A DNA stretch of 64,000 nucleotides from the NCBI GenBank assembly GCA_039621445.1, contig CP154955.1, positions 54,627,341 to 54,691,340 on the forward strand, read 5' to 3'. Of this stretch, positions 10,264 through 20,680 are shown one piece after another (within the stretch, counting starts at the first letter, position 1; every line of letters starts with the position of its first letter). Made by a program: the position numbers and the translations under genes. The DNA is from Euglena gracilis (lineage: Eukaryota > Euglenida > Euglenophyceae > Euglenales). Under the pieces are notes generated by a model. It was not told where the DNA came from and ran no database searches. It worked only from the letters and a program-made list of their open reading frames with translations.

Positions 10264-10412
10264 CCGCCCGGCCACCGCCGCGTCCCAAACACGCGGGGGA
10301 CCGGCACAGCCGCGTGGCCGGGGTACGCGACGGCGGCCACCTCCGTGGCGCCGCGGGCCCGGGCGACGTGCAGCAGGACGCCCATCATGAAGAGCAGCAG
10401 GTCCGTGGCTCC
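10264..10412 (-). CDS. Gene A exon 5
   Basis: Acceptor CATCTCCCCCACAG, donor GTACGA. Reads GATDLLLFMMGVLLHVARAR, then GATEVAAVAYPGHAAVPVP. One of the clearest exons in the window. Confidence 0.6.
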
Positions 10413-13400
10413 CTGTGGGGGAGATGGTGTGTGCGGCGGACGGGAGAGCCTACGACACACGACCAGTGGTCGGTGCGCAACACCAAGGCGAGTGTCGCCC
10501 GGGTAGCTTATTCCATCGAGGTGTTGGCCTCACATGCGGGAGGCCGTGGGTTCGAATCCCGTCGTGAGAATCCTGGTCGATCCCGTACGGGCAGAGGGCA
10601 TAAACCCCCCTCCCAAATAGTATTACAGTGCAGCACTATTGGACGGCCGCCTCCGTTTGGACCCTGCCGTACTATTGGATTGGCGGTGGTTTGAGATGCG
10701 TGTTCAAAACTCAATGTCCAGCGTGGCAGAGTAGGAACCACAAACCACCACAACAGCACCACCTGAAGTTTTTAGCCGCAAAGATCTGGACGCGGGCATC
10801 GCCTGTCTGCAAATAGCCGCCGATCGATCCCCGCGGTAACCCCCCCCCTCTAATAGTGCTGCCGGGCCAATAGAGCTGTGGGTCCAAATAGTGCTGCACC
10901 CTCCGCTGGATAAAGTGATTTCAAATAGAGCTGCACTCCCCAAAACATAGGAATGTGAAATGAGTAGAAGCTCGTACAGCCCACTGCAGGCACCTTTTGT
11001 AACCCGCAGAGAGAGGAAAGGGGGCAAATTCATGGAAGTCGTCCGAAATGAATAGACAACCAGAGTGCACCTCGCTGGCCTCAGAGTAGGACATTGAGCA
11101 GGGAAAAAGGGTGCCTGTGGTGATTGGCCGGGACTAAGAGGCACCGCAACGTGGACGCTTGAAAAACGCGACACAAAGAAAACTGCAAAAAATGGAAATT
11201 TTGCCCAAATCGGAAAAAGCAAATAAGCGCAAAAGGTTTGTGCCCCGTGTTACAGGACAATCCCCTGTTGGCAAGGTGTTCTCTAACTGTCCACAACTCT
11301 GACTGCCTCCAAGCTGCATTTGCTGTCAAGCCTGACCAAACTGAGGTCTCGTATGAGCCCATGCCATGACTGATCAGGGCTGTCATGGAGGACCGTAGAA
11401 GGCACACTCGCACTAAATCTGATGGGGCAGTGTCGTAGAGAACCCATTGGCACTGATTTTGGTCACCCCTTACCTCTTGCTGCAACAAGTTTAGGTCATG
11501 AAAATTCTGAAATGATATTTCTTTGCTGATCCAAAAATAATGTCCCTTGTTTGTCCAATGATAGATGACCAGTACTGTGTTCAAGTTCCACAAAAAAATG
11601 TTTTCAAATTCTACAATTAATCTCTAACTTTTTCATATTATTGACTTTCATTTAAAACTATTAAATAGAATTATTTAAAAAAAGAATTAGGAATACTATT
11701 GTTGTTTTATTAAAGGAAAAGACAGAAATGCATTCAGAAAAAAAAATCCAGTTGTTCGGAGTTCGAGGAAAATTTTGTTCGAAAAAGGGCAGTTGTTCGG
11801 AGTGAGGGAAAAAAAACCAACTTTGAGCAAAAATAAAAACAATCTGCATCACACCAGATAGGATTTTGCAGTGTGGAGGGGGGGGTCCTCGAGTACCGCT
11901 GTGAGGAACGGGGGCACACCAGTTGGCTTGCGTGCTGGGGGTCGAGGCAGACCCGCTTCAGCGTCGCCAGCACGCGGCTCGGGGGGCCGCCTTCCTTTGC
12001 TGGCTGCCCCTCGCTGCGGCCACTGCCCGGGCCCCAAGGAGGTTCCGCGGCCACTTGAAAGGGTGTGCGAGGCACCGTCCGGGCCATCAGTCTCTGACTC
12101 GGGCACCACCGAACACTGTGATAGAGTCAGTTCAGGCAGTTCAGTGGTGTGACACACCTGAACACTGTGACAGAGTCAGTCAGTTCAGTCACTTTGAGTG
12201 GTCACTGTTCAGTCACTTTGAGTCGTCACTGTCCGGGTCATCAGCGTCAGGCGACCAGTTAAAAGGGTTTGCGAGTCCATGGTCGCGGAGTGATTCATTG
12301 GTGTTCATGCACCAGAAGTTCAAATGCATTTCCTACTGTCTCGGTGGCAGCTGAACAACTCAACCTCAAAGTAAACAGTTTCTGGAAGCAAACCACAGAA
12401 CAGCGTGTGCAATACGGCAAACCTCCCCCTGATAATAGCTCCCTGGCTTAGTATTTTGGACACCCAGGAGACCCGAGGGAGCTATCATTTGGGGCAAAAT
12501 TTCCAAGGTAAAAATTGGCCCAAAATGCTCCGCCAGGCCCTTTTGGCCCCTTTCGGGAGGGATTTTGGAGATTTTGTGCACAATGTTTTCGGATTTTTGA
12601 TTTTCGAACCGGTTGGATTCCCGGACCGCCCTTGGAAAACAGAAAGTAAAAAAACCTTAAAAGAGGCCCTTTAAAAAGCATTCAAAAAAGGCTTAAAACC
12701 TTGAACTGGGGGGGATGGCCAAAAAGAAACCAGACATTGGGCAGGCAGCTTTGAGGAGCTGACACTGGGTGGCCCACTCAAAGAGAGAGCAGCGCAGGCG
12801 ATGACGCGGCCTTCTGTTTCCAGGCCAGTCGTCCTCGGAGGGAGGGGGGAGGGGGGAAACAACCTGTTGGCCTCAATGCACAAAACAGCCGGGGGGGGGG
12901 CTGAAGGGCAGCCATTGTTATGGCCCACACTTCTTTGGGGGGGGGGGGGCGACTGGAAAGCGACCAGGAACTCTCCCCCGAGGGCCGTGTAGGTCTGTGG
13001 GCGGGGAGAGGCAGGGGAGAATGAGAGGTGGTCCCTACAGCTGGATTGGTTGGGCGGGTGGGCGGTGTGGGACAGGCACATTGGCACTGTCATGCTGGTG
13101 TTCGATGGCCTTATGGCGTGCTTCACCACCGGGTCAGGCGGAGTGATGAACATAGATTCACTCAATTACCCCGGGGGTCACATCTTCCTGGGCCCAAACC
13201 CACCCAAACCCACCGACTTTTTTCCGAAAACCCACCCAAAAACTTTTTTCCTCAAAAACTCACCCACCCACAACCCCCCCCCCCCCGGGTCAACCACTCA
13301 CCCACCCATCCACCCAGACACCCAAAATCCAGCCAAAATCGGCCGAAACCCTCAAAAAGCTCTTCCGGCCCGCTTCGGCCAGGCCAAGAAAAAAACCCGA

Positions 13401-16400
13401 CCAACGCACCCCATCCCGGGGGGGGGGGGGTCCAGAGCCCCAACCCACCCACCCACCCACTCTCGATAACCCCCCCTGGGGGGGAGGGGTCACACAGGTG
13501 TTAAGTGAATTTGTGGTGATGAAACGTTGGGGGAGCAAGCCAAATCCGACCTTGTCGTGAGATGCCCCGATCCCACTTCTCGCATTTAAGTTGGGTTGTA
13601 GGGTTGGGATACGGGTTGAGGATCATTGCGATTGAATTTGTTGCCCTGAAGATAGGCCGAACTGGGGCCTGAAATGAGACCTGACTTCGACTCTAATGAG
13701 AGTGTGGGGAAAGAAATGGAGGACAGAGGGGATGCCTAAAAAGCGGTGCGGCACCGCTAGGGCACCGCTTGACACCGCTTGGCCGGGAACCTTTGGCCAG
13801 GTGATTCCTTTGTGGGAAACATATGAAGTCACGTCTGACAAAATTATTTGATCAACCCGATTAATCACGCTTAAAAAATTGTAACGTATGACAACTTATC
13901 GTGCACACCATCAAGAAAATACTGCAACGACCTCCCCTAAAAAAAGCAAAGTTTGTCGTCAAGCGGTGTCAAGCGGTGCCCCAGCGGTGCCGCACCAGAG
14001 GGAAAGGAACTCTTCATGTTAAGGTAGACAACCCCCCGGGCGCGGGTGTTGAAATTCTGCCTGTCAAACAACCCTTGAGTCGCCCAGTTACAGTGCCCTT
14101 AGAGCGAATGACGTTGCGGGGGGGGAGCTGGGGGGTTGCTTTACAACCCCCCGCGGGTTTGACTCCCCCTCCTTCGTGAGGAGCACCCCCCAAAAAACAG
14201 TGAACCGTTCTGGTGAACGTTTGAAGTGTTTTTTTGCTCTTTGACGAATAAATTACATGAAAGCAACGAGAAAAAAAGCATTGCCTGGCAACACGTTTTC
14301 ATTGAAAGCGGAAATGGGTTTATCAACATTTCTTGGGGTCCCCCAGGCCTGACCTGAAACCTGTCTGCAAAACATCGCATTGCATTCCCTCAAATGCTCT
14401 GCAGCCACCCTGGAGGATGACACCCAGGAGGATGACGTTCAAGTAGAGCATTTGGGCTGGAATTCTTTCAAAGCATTTTGTTTTTCAGCGGTGTTTCTTT
14501 ATTATTTCTTAAAAAAATTTGGACTGTGTCTTTCTGCTGGAAAAGACTTTGAAATTTTTTCTCCTCGGGGGACAATTTCCATTACGCAACATCTATTCCA
14601 TGCAACACCATGCATGTTTCGAACAATCACTTGCATTTTCCCTCCAAAAAAAACCAAACATACCAAAGCAGTGCATGGCACACTATCTTACAAATGGACT
14701 CGAAAACCAGGTCGAAACCCCTGAAAAAAATGAAGCAGAATACTGTAAAAAGCGAGCATTTTTTTTCTGAAAATTCTGTTTAATAAACCAGGTCCGGCAA
14801 CAATTCTTCCCGCAGACCTGGTCCGCGTACAAACACTCGACCTCGTCGCCCTCGGGGTTGGGCCCTCTTCCTCGGCCCCCCTGGACGCGCTCCATTGGCA
14901 GGGGGCTTAGGGGAAAGGGGCGACTGGCGCGGCGACGCTTCGCCAAGCAGGTTGGGGCTGCCCATAGCAAGCGCACCCCTTGGGGGGGGGGGGCGTTCTT
15001 GGGGGGTCGGGCTGGGTCTGACGCAGACAAGTGACCTTTCTGAGGTGGCCATTGTCGGCCTGCCTGGCGATTGGAAGGGGGACGCCATACCACTAAAATA
15101 GGTGGTAATAAGGGAAAAATAAGCGGAAAACAGGCGATTTTTTCAAAAGTTGCAGCTCCCAAATATTGCGGATATTGGCCCAAAATCGCCCCAAAAAAGC
15201 TCATTAGACCATTAATGCTGCGAATCAAAGGTACACACCAAATCATATATTTTTGCCAATACACACCAAATCACAAAAAAAAAATAGATTAAATCACAAA
15301 AATTTCTGTCCAATTTACACCAATTTGCGACGATGATCAATGATTAGAAGAAAGGTATTTCACATAATCTGGGTTTTTGTTTTGAACAAAAAAACAATAA
15401 AACTTTATAGCGAAAGTGAAATGCTGTGATGGTTTCCTGTATTTTGCAGAAATTGCAGAACTTCAGGAAAACCAAGGAAATTTATTCAAATTTGCGGGAA
15501 AAAATTGGAAAATTGTGGAGACACCTGGTTCAATGTGTTATCAGCCACCTGCATTTTGGGCCATTTTGGGCCATTTTGGGTCATCTCCGTCCAGTTGTCA
15601 GCCACTGTGAAAATCTGAAAATCCTTAAAAAAAGGTTAGTCAGTGGGTACAAGGGCGGGTGACATATTCCTCAAGGACAAGGACACTGTTAGTGGGCACA
15701 GAAGGTAGAAAACAGTTTCCTGGGGAGGGGGTAAAAATTTTATGCAAAAAATTCAAATTTCAGAAAACCCTGATTATCCAAAAAAAATGCAAATTATGCA
15801 AGTTGCATATTCCCCCCCCCCTGTTCCTGGCCCATGTCCTAGGCTTCGGGGCGGCTACATCGTGGGGATGGTGGGGTCCGGGGAATGAGAACCGGAACTT
15901 CGACGGCCCGGCGGAAGAAGAACTGTGCCCGGCCAGCCCAACCCCCAACGGTCCCCTGGGCACCAGGTACGCCACCGGGACCGCATCATCGGAGCCCGGG
16001 CAGGGCCTCGGCTGTCTGGTGCTGGGAGGGGGGCTACCGGGGGGGGGAGAGTGGAGTGGAGTGGGGAGGGGGGGGGGGTCGTGCCGTCCCCGGTTCGCTG
16101 TACCCCCCCCAAATAGCCTGGCGGGGTGCCACGTTATTGGAACCAACTTTCGGCCCTGCCCCCCCCCGCCAGGTTATTTGGGCCCTTTTTTAAGCGTCGT
16201 AAAGGAAATTTGCCTTAAGAAGGGGGTGCCAAGTTACTGGAATCACCTTTTTTGCTCCTCCCGCCAAGTCATTCGGCCACTGCCAGGAGCAAGGGCCCCG
16301 CCAGGTTATTTTGGGGGGGGGGTTATCAGCACGGGGCTGGGAAAGGGCGGCAATGTCAGTCTTTTGTTCTATTAGTTCACACCTTCAACTTGTGCCGAAA

Positions 16401-17156
16401 ACCATGGACTCAGAAAACCTGAACTTGGAATCATTTGATACGGTTCACCCAGAGAGGCCACGGGGTGAGTTGGGGTAATTGGCGATCCGCTGAGTGTTGA
16501 ATGGAAGTGTTCCCAGTTGTGGCCCAGGACGGTTGGGATCATGGGGCAATAATTTTCTTTCGTCGAAATGCAGGTTAGTTTGACGTAGTCATGGCGAAAC
16601 TTTACATACTCGGGAATGGCTGACAAAAAAAAAAACACAATCGATACCCATTTTCTGCAATACCACTGCCAACAGAAACCACACATGTGACGTATTCACG
16701 TGGAGCGAAAAGTCCAGCACTTGATCAAAATATGCCGAAAATCGGCAAATTCGGAAAATATCGGCAAACAAAAGATCGACACCAGGGGAAAACCTTCTAG
16801 CATCCACATCCACCCAAACAGAAAAAAATAAATGTTTTTCAAATTCTTAACCGACCCCCCCCCCCTGGACCCTAAGCTGGTCCTTTGGCCAAGGGGCAGA
16901 ATTTATAATAAAAAAAACCAGGAGAGAGATGAACCCTGCAAGCCCAGGACGGTCCATCCACCCATACGGACCGTCCCGGCGCTGCATCCACCGCACGCCC
17001 CCCTGTTCCATCGGCCGGGTCTTTGAAATTGAGCTGGCATATGCGGCGCCGAGGCCCCGGGCGCCACGAGCGGACGGCGCAGTCCCCGACCCACGTCAGC
17101 AGCGGCACGCCGGGCGGTGGGTCGGGGGCGGCGGCGGCAGCCGGGAACCGCACGGG
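10264..17156 (-). CDS. Gene A: five-exon minus-strand gene, product not recognised
   Basis: Exons in order: 17156-16992, 16011-15859, 14880-14818, 11994-11920 and 10412-10264. Each has a CAG or AAG acceptor, often after a C-rich tract, and a GT donor (GTGGAT, GTAGCC, GTCTGC, GTGTGC, GTACGA). The first four are 165, 153, 63 and 75 bp, all multiples of three, and all four junctions are phase 0, so the chain stays open without adjustment. That consistency is the main evidence that the exons belong together. Codons are strongly GC3-biased. The first or last exon and the start and stop codons are not identified; more exons may lie in the 3-kb gap 11995-14817. The last exon (DLLLFMMGVLLHVARARGA, then EVAAVAYPGHAAVP) faintly recalls the VAGYPxGHPE stretch of methylenetetrahydrofolate reductase, but the other exons do not fit that enzyme, so no function is assigned. 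Confidence 0.5.
10497..10571 (+). tRNA. tRNA-like sequence, probably a SINE head or tRNA relic
   Basis: A perfect B-box GGTTCGAATCC (10549-10559) sits in a T-arm with wobble pairs, preceded by an anticodon-like stem GGCCTC/GAGGCC around ACATGCGG and an A-box-like TAGCTTATTCCATCG. The acceptor stem does not pair and the anticodon loop has 8 bases, so a functional tRNA is unlikely. Confidence 0.35.
10601..10945. mobile_element. AATAGTGCTGC word element(s)
   Basis: TAAACCCCCCTCCCAAATAG at 10601 and TAACCCCCCCCTCTAATAG at 10837 both have the TA plus poly-C terminus. The words AATAGTGCTGC and GCAGCACTATT repeat in both orientations, with AATAGAGCTG variants. Probably two overlapping or nested copies; the exact ends are unclear. 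Confidence 0.5.
10946..11919. other. Intron of gene A; no other feature seen
   Basis: A/T-rich with no clear repeat. A long open minus frame (11081-11593) has no splice or codon support. Confidence 0.4.
11920..11994 (-). CDS. Gene A exon 4
   Basis: Acceptor GCCAGCAAAG, donor GTGTGC. 25 codons in phase 0: SRVLATLKRVCLDPQHASQL at its C-terminal side. Confidence 0.5.
12107..12235. repeat. Short interspersed repeats of CACTGTGACAGAGTCAGT
   Basis: GAACACTGTGATAGAGTCAG recurs with one change at about 12161, and TTCAGTCACTTTGAGT occurs twice. A small local duplication within the gene A intron. Confidence 0.6.
13150..13510. repeat. TTCACTTAACACC word element
   Basis: Left end ATTCACTCAATTACCCCG, right end GGGGTCACACAGGTGTTAAG. 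The right word recurs inverted at 42068-42091 with one mismatch. The inside is C-rich with CACCCACCCA tracts. Confidence 0.45.
13745..13996. repeat. Foldback element with AAGCGGTG word
   Basis: Arms 13745-13781 and 13960-13996 are inverted copies with one mismatch, and each is built from the repeated word AAGCGGTG/CACCGCTT. The loop is about 180 bp and has no coding frame. Confidence 0.75.
14818..14880 (-). CDS. Gene A exon 3
   Basis: Acceptor GCGCGTCCAG, donor GTCTGC. 21 codons: GRGPNPEGDEVECLYADQ at the end. The GPN...LYAD pattern recalls the GPNLDVWREPTYMYAD exon of gene C, but the phase differs (0 against 1), so homology is doubtful. Confidence 0.5.
14881..15858. other. Intron of gene A; no other feature seen
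   Basis: A- and T-rich with repeated GGGCCATTTT units near 15560. No second gene seen. Confidence 0.4.
15859..16011 (-). CDS. Gene A exon 2
   Basis: Acceptor CAGCACCAGACAG, donor GTAGCC. 51 codons in phase 0 with high GC3: DDAVPVAYLVPRGPLGVGLA. A plus-strand reading (acceptor at 15841) is also open, so strand has some doubt. Confidence 0.45.
16101..16324. mobile_element. GCCAGGTTATTTGG word element
   Basis: Left end TACCCCCCCCAAATAGCCTG, right end GCCAGGTTATTTTGGGGG followed by TTA: a terminal inverted repeat of about 25 bp with TA outside. The word recurs inside near 16135, 16168 and 16232. No ORF. Confidence 0.7.
16992..17156 (-). CDS. Gene A exon 1 (first one seen)
   Basis: Acceptor TTCCTCCCCAG, donor GTGGAT. 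55 codons in phase 0: GVPLLTWVGDCAVRSWRPG, then RRRICQLNFKDPADG. Because it starts at an acceptor, at least one exon lies upstream. Confidence 0.5.
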
Positions 17157-18436
17157 CTGGGGAGGAAGGGGGGCGGGGAGCCGGGCCGGAGCCGGGCGGC
17201 AACGGAAAGCCGGTCCAGCCGCGTTCCACGCAAAAACATCCGCGGGAAAAAAGGGCCGACGAAAATGGCCGCGTTTTTTGGCAAAAACAGGTCCGCATTG
17301 GGAAAGGAAATGCTTCGGGGCTTCCTTCGCCCACCACCCAAAACGGTAGGGGGAAAAAACGTTTTATTGGAACTTTAATTATCGAACCGGTTTGATGCCC
17401 GGACCGCCCGTTGGCCGGCCCTTGGGACAAAGGGTGGCGGTCCTTGAGGGGCAGTTCTGAACGAAAGAAAAGACTGTCCCTTGAGGACTGCCAGGGTTGC
17501 ATGGGAATGTGTGGGGGGGGACCCCCACCTGGGAGATGGGGGGGTCGAACCCAGGGGTTTTTTTAAGACCGGGGGGAGGGGGGGGTCCCGGTGGACCCAC
17601 AAAAAAAAGGCTGAAAAATCGCGAAAGTGCTAAAAATAAAAACGTGCTAAAAACACCTTTTCAAAAATTTTGGGCGCAGAAAAGTATATCCCACCCCCCT
17701 CCGGGGGGACCTCTCGGGGGGGGGGGGGGGAGGGGGGGGGCCGGCCAGACCCACCCACCCTACCCCCCCCCGGGGGTCCACGACTAAAAAAAACCCCTGG
17801 TCGAACCCACCCACCAACCCGTGCAAGGAAAATTCCATCCTTCACCCAAAAATCGGAACCCCCCCGAAATGCAGGAAAGCATTGGGGGGGGGGTTATATA
17901 CCCATTCCACCCACAAACCCTTGGGAATTCCCCTTCGGAGTGTGGATGACACACCCCTGACCTATGTTTGCCGATCCTTGAATTATATTGCCGCACTTCA
18001 ACCCGCGAATGAGGTCTACGGTTACGCAAATCCCGGGTGGAATGCGTTCAATTTGGTCAACACCGTATTTCGGACCCCCACACCCCGACCCATGGGGTTC
18101 TGGGGATCCCCATACGGCCCAGGGGACCGCCCAGGGCTGCGGGTTGGACAGCTGTGGAGGGATGCGGGCCCTTGTTCTTCATTTCAACGGCCACGGCATG
18201 AAAAAAGCATCATCCTTCTGTTTGATGGTCGCCATCATTTTGGGGGTTTTCAAAAAGCAGCAAAGCAGCAAAGCAGTTTTCAAAAGCAGGTTTGGCGCTT
18301 TTTGCCATGCAGGATCTTTTTGCCATCCCTGGGACCCTGAGGCTGGCGCCTTGTGCTACGGGGTGCCTGCCCAAAGCCACCCCCCCCCCCCCCCCCGGCG
18401 GGGCTCCCCGGGCTGGGCGGGGGGGGGGGGGGGGGG
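17157..18436. other. No gene seen; G/C-rich repeats
   Basis: Poly-G and poly-C runs; a G-run followed by TTATATACC near 17885-17900 looks like a right terminus of the TA-targeting elements, without a clear partner. Confidence 0.35.
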
Positions 18437-18700
18437 TAGTGGGCCGACCTTAGGTCGGCCCACGGTCGCCAAAGGTCGCCAAAGGTCGCTATGGGTATTT
18501 CCTACGCAGTTTTTTTTTGCATTGTAGCGCCGCAGGCAACTGTTCGGCGGCCCTAAAATAACAAAATCCCTTGTGTGTGCAACTCCTTTTGTTTGTATGT
18601 CGCGCTAATTTGCCTGGGTGAACGATTTTTGACATCGACCTTTGGCGACCTTTGGCGACCTTTGGCGACCGTGGGCCGACCTAAGGTCGGCCCAATACCC
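18437..18700. repeat. Foldback element with GGTCGCCAAA word
   Basis: The left arm (18437-18489) contains the palindrome GGGCCGACCTTAGGTCGGCC, then GGTCGCCAAA repeats. The right arm (18636-18700) is the same in reverse. The loop is about 145 bp. Flanking G-run on the left and C-run on the right. Confidence 0.8.
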
Positions 18701-19689
18701 CCCCCCCCCGGGCCAGATCTACCCCCCCCACCGGCGGTATCGGTTATCGGTTTTGGGTCCTGGTGCCTGCGGACCAGGCAGATCTTTTCGGGGCCCGGCG
18801 CCGTTGGCGTCGGGGGGGGGGGGGTGATATAGCACTAACACCCCCAAACAAATTTAAGCAAATCGTCGCTTAAAGGTGGGTTTCAGCCGATCCGCTCAAG
18901 GGGTTGCTTAAATTTGGGTTTCACCACACACCCCGATGCAGGGATCGGTGATTATCCGTAGGTGGGGGTCAAATTCTTTATCTGTGATTGCAAAAAAAAA
19001 TATTGGCTGGGAAAAGCCATCCAGACATGGCCGTGACTGATGGGAACAGAGAGATGGATCATAACATTGCCTCAGCAATGTCTAAAATGAGGCAAATGTA
19101 ACAGAAAATGACAAAGCCAAATGTAACCAGAAGCAGCCAGAAGCAGCCAGAAGCAGCCAAAAGTAGCAAACATGGCAGCAGTGGCCAAAAGCAGCCAAAG
19201 ATTGCCAGAAATGGTCGAAAATGGCCAAATGCCATCAGAAACAACCAAAATTGGCCGAATGCGGTTCAAGTGGCCCAGAGTGGCCAAAGACAGTGAGAAA
19301 TATCCAAAAGTGACCAATTTTTTTTGCCTAATACATAATTATCTGCATTTATCTGTAGTTATCCATATTTGAAGCTTTTGGTTCATCCGGAATTATCCGT
19401 AGTTATCTGTAGTCATCCGTGGCTAATTGGGGTTTTGAGTTTATCCAAAGTTAACTGTAATTATCTGTATTTCAACAGAAAAAAAATGTCTCTCCTTGTT
19501 CAATTAAAGAAAGGAGGTGCCATTTTCAGAGCAAAAATGCATGCAACAATATAGCAACGTCCCAACAAAATAATAACTGTTTGATTATTTTCCCTAAAAT
19601 TAAGTTATTATTTGCGTCTTTGTTTTCATATTTTCCTGCATTTTCCCTCTTTCGGGTTGCTTAAATTTGGAATTTTCACTGGTCCCTGT

Positions 19690-20520
19690 CAGGCACCTAT
19701 GGTCACTTCCCATTTTGGTGCTCTGGTCGGCCCTGGTCGGCCCTGGTCGGCCCTGGTCGGCCCTGGTCGGCCCTGGTCGGCAAATAGTCGGCCATAGGTG
19801 GGGGTATCCTTCACAGAAAAAATGTTAAGGGATGCAGAGATTTTCTGAATTGTCTCGCCAAGATCAAAAGGAAGTGCCCCATAAGGCCTCCATTGGCTCC
19901 CCAAAAGCAACCAAAATGACCTAAAATGGCTTGAAATAACCAAAAATTACCCAAAAACGCCAACAAAATCCACAAAAGATTGTGAAAAGTGACCCAAAAT
20001 TACCAAATGGGCGCAAAATGGCCAAAAATGATATAAAAAATGCTCAGATTGACCTAAATTAGCCCAATATTTGCCAAATCAGTGACAAATAGCCCCCAAA
20101 TTAGCAAAAACTGGTCCATAACGGCCAAAATGGGTGTAAAACTGGAGATTTGTGAGAAAATTATCCAAAAATGGGTTTAGTTCTTCAAAATATACAAAAA
20201 AAATGCCAGCATCACCCAGCATCGCCCAGCAACACCCTGCATCGCCCAGCATCGCCCAGCATCGGAACCCCACCTCTGGTCTCCAAGAATCCAGCATCAC
20301 CCTGCATCGCTCAGCATCATCAGAGGTGCTTGTTCCAGAGGGAAAGCTGCCGAATTCCTTCATCCATTCCCCTTCGGTCGGCCACCCACATGCAAGTCAG
20401 CCCTGGTCGGCCCTGGTCGGCCCTGGTCGCAACCCCCACCTACGGGGGTCCTGAAAATCATAGTCGGCCCTGGTCGGCCCTGGTCGGCCCTGGTCGGCCC
20501 TGGTCGGCCGTAGGTGCCTG
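19690..20520. mobile_element. Non-autonomous hAT-like element with CTGGTCGGCC arrays
   Basis: Ends CAGGCACCTATGG and CCGTAGGTGCCTG are inverted repeats. Flanks are GTCCCTGT (19682-19689) and GTCCCTGA (20521-20528), a 7-of-8 target duplication typical of hAT. The 10-bp unit CCTGGTCGGC is repeated six times at the left end and about eight times in two blocks at the right end, like subterminal transposase-binding sites. A CAGCATCGCCCAG tandem lies at 20210-20315. No transposase ORF. Confidence 0.75.
20210..20315. repeat. CAGCATCRCC tandem repeat
   Basis: Ten-base units CAGCATCGCC/CAGCATCACC in two blocks with a unique insert between them. Confidence 0.75.
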
Positions 20521-20680
20521 GTCCCTGAGGAGTTAAATTTGGGTGTGGGTCGGTTTGGTCCCAAGGGGTGCTCAAATTTGGAGGGGGGGTTGCATGTTTG
20601 CTTTGGCCCGGTGGTATGATGCAGGTTGTATAGTAAAACACGCTCATTACAAGAAAAATATCGTATAATTATGTTTAAAC

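Larger units (their letters stand above)
18836..20593. mobile_element. Element with AAATTTAAGCA word, host of a nested hAT-like insertion
   Basis: Left side ACACCCCCAAACAAATTTAA, right side GCTCAAATTTGGAGGGGGGG. The inverted word TTGCTTAAATTTGG recurs at 18904 and 19656. A complete hAT-like element (19690-20520) sits inside. Tandem-like GCAGCCAGAA units and degenerate NNCCAAAANNG units fill 19085-20160. Confidence 0.5.

Noticed and set aside
12671-13165. Minus-strand 164-codon ORF as an extra gene A exon
   Set aside because: Parts such as DPVVKHAIRPSNTSMTVPM look protein-like, but both strands are open, C/G runs interrupt it and no good splice borders were found.
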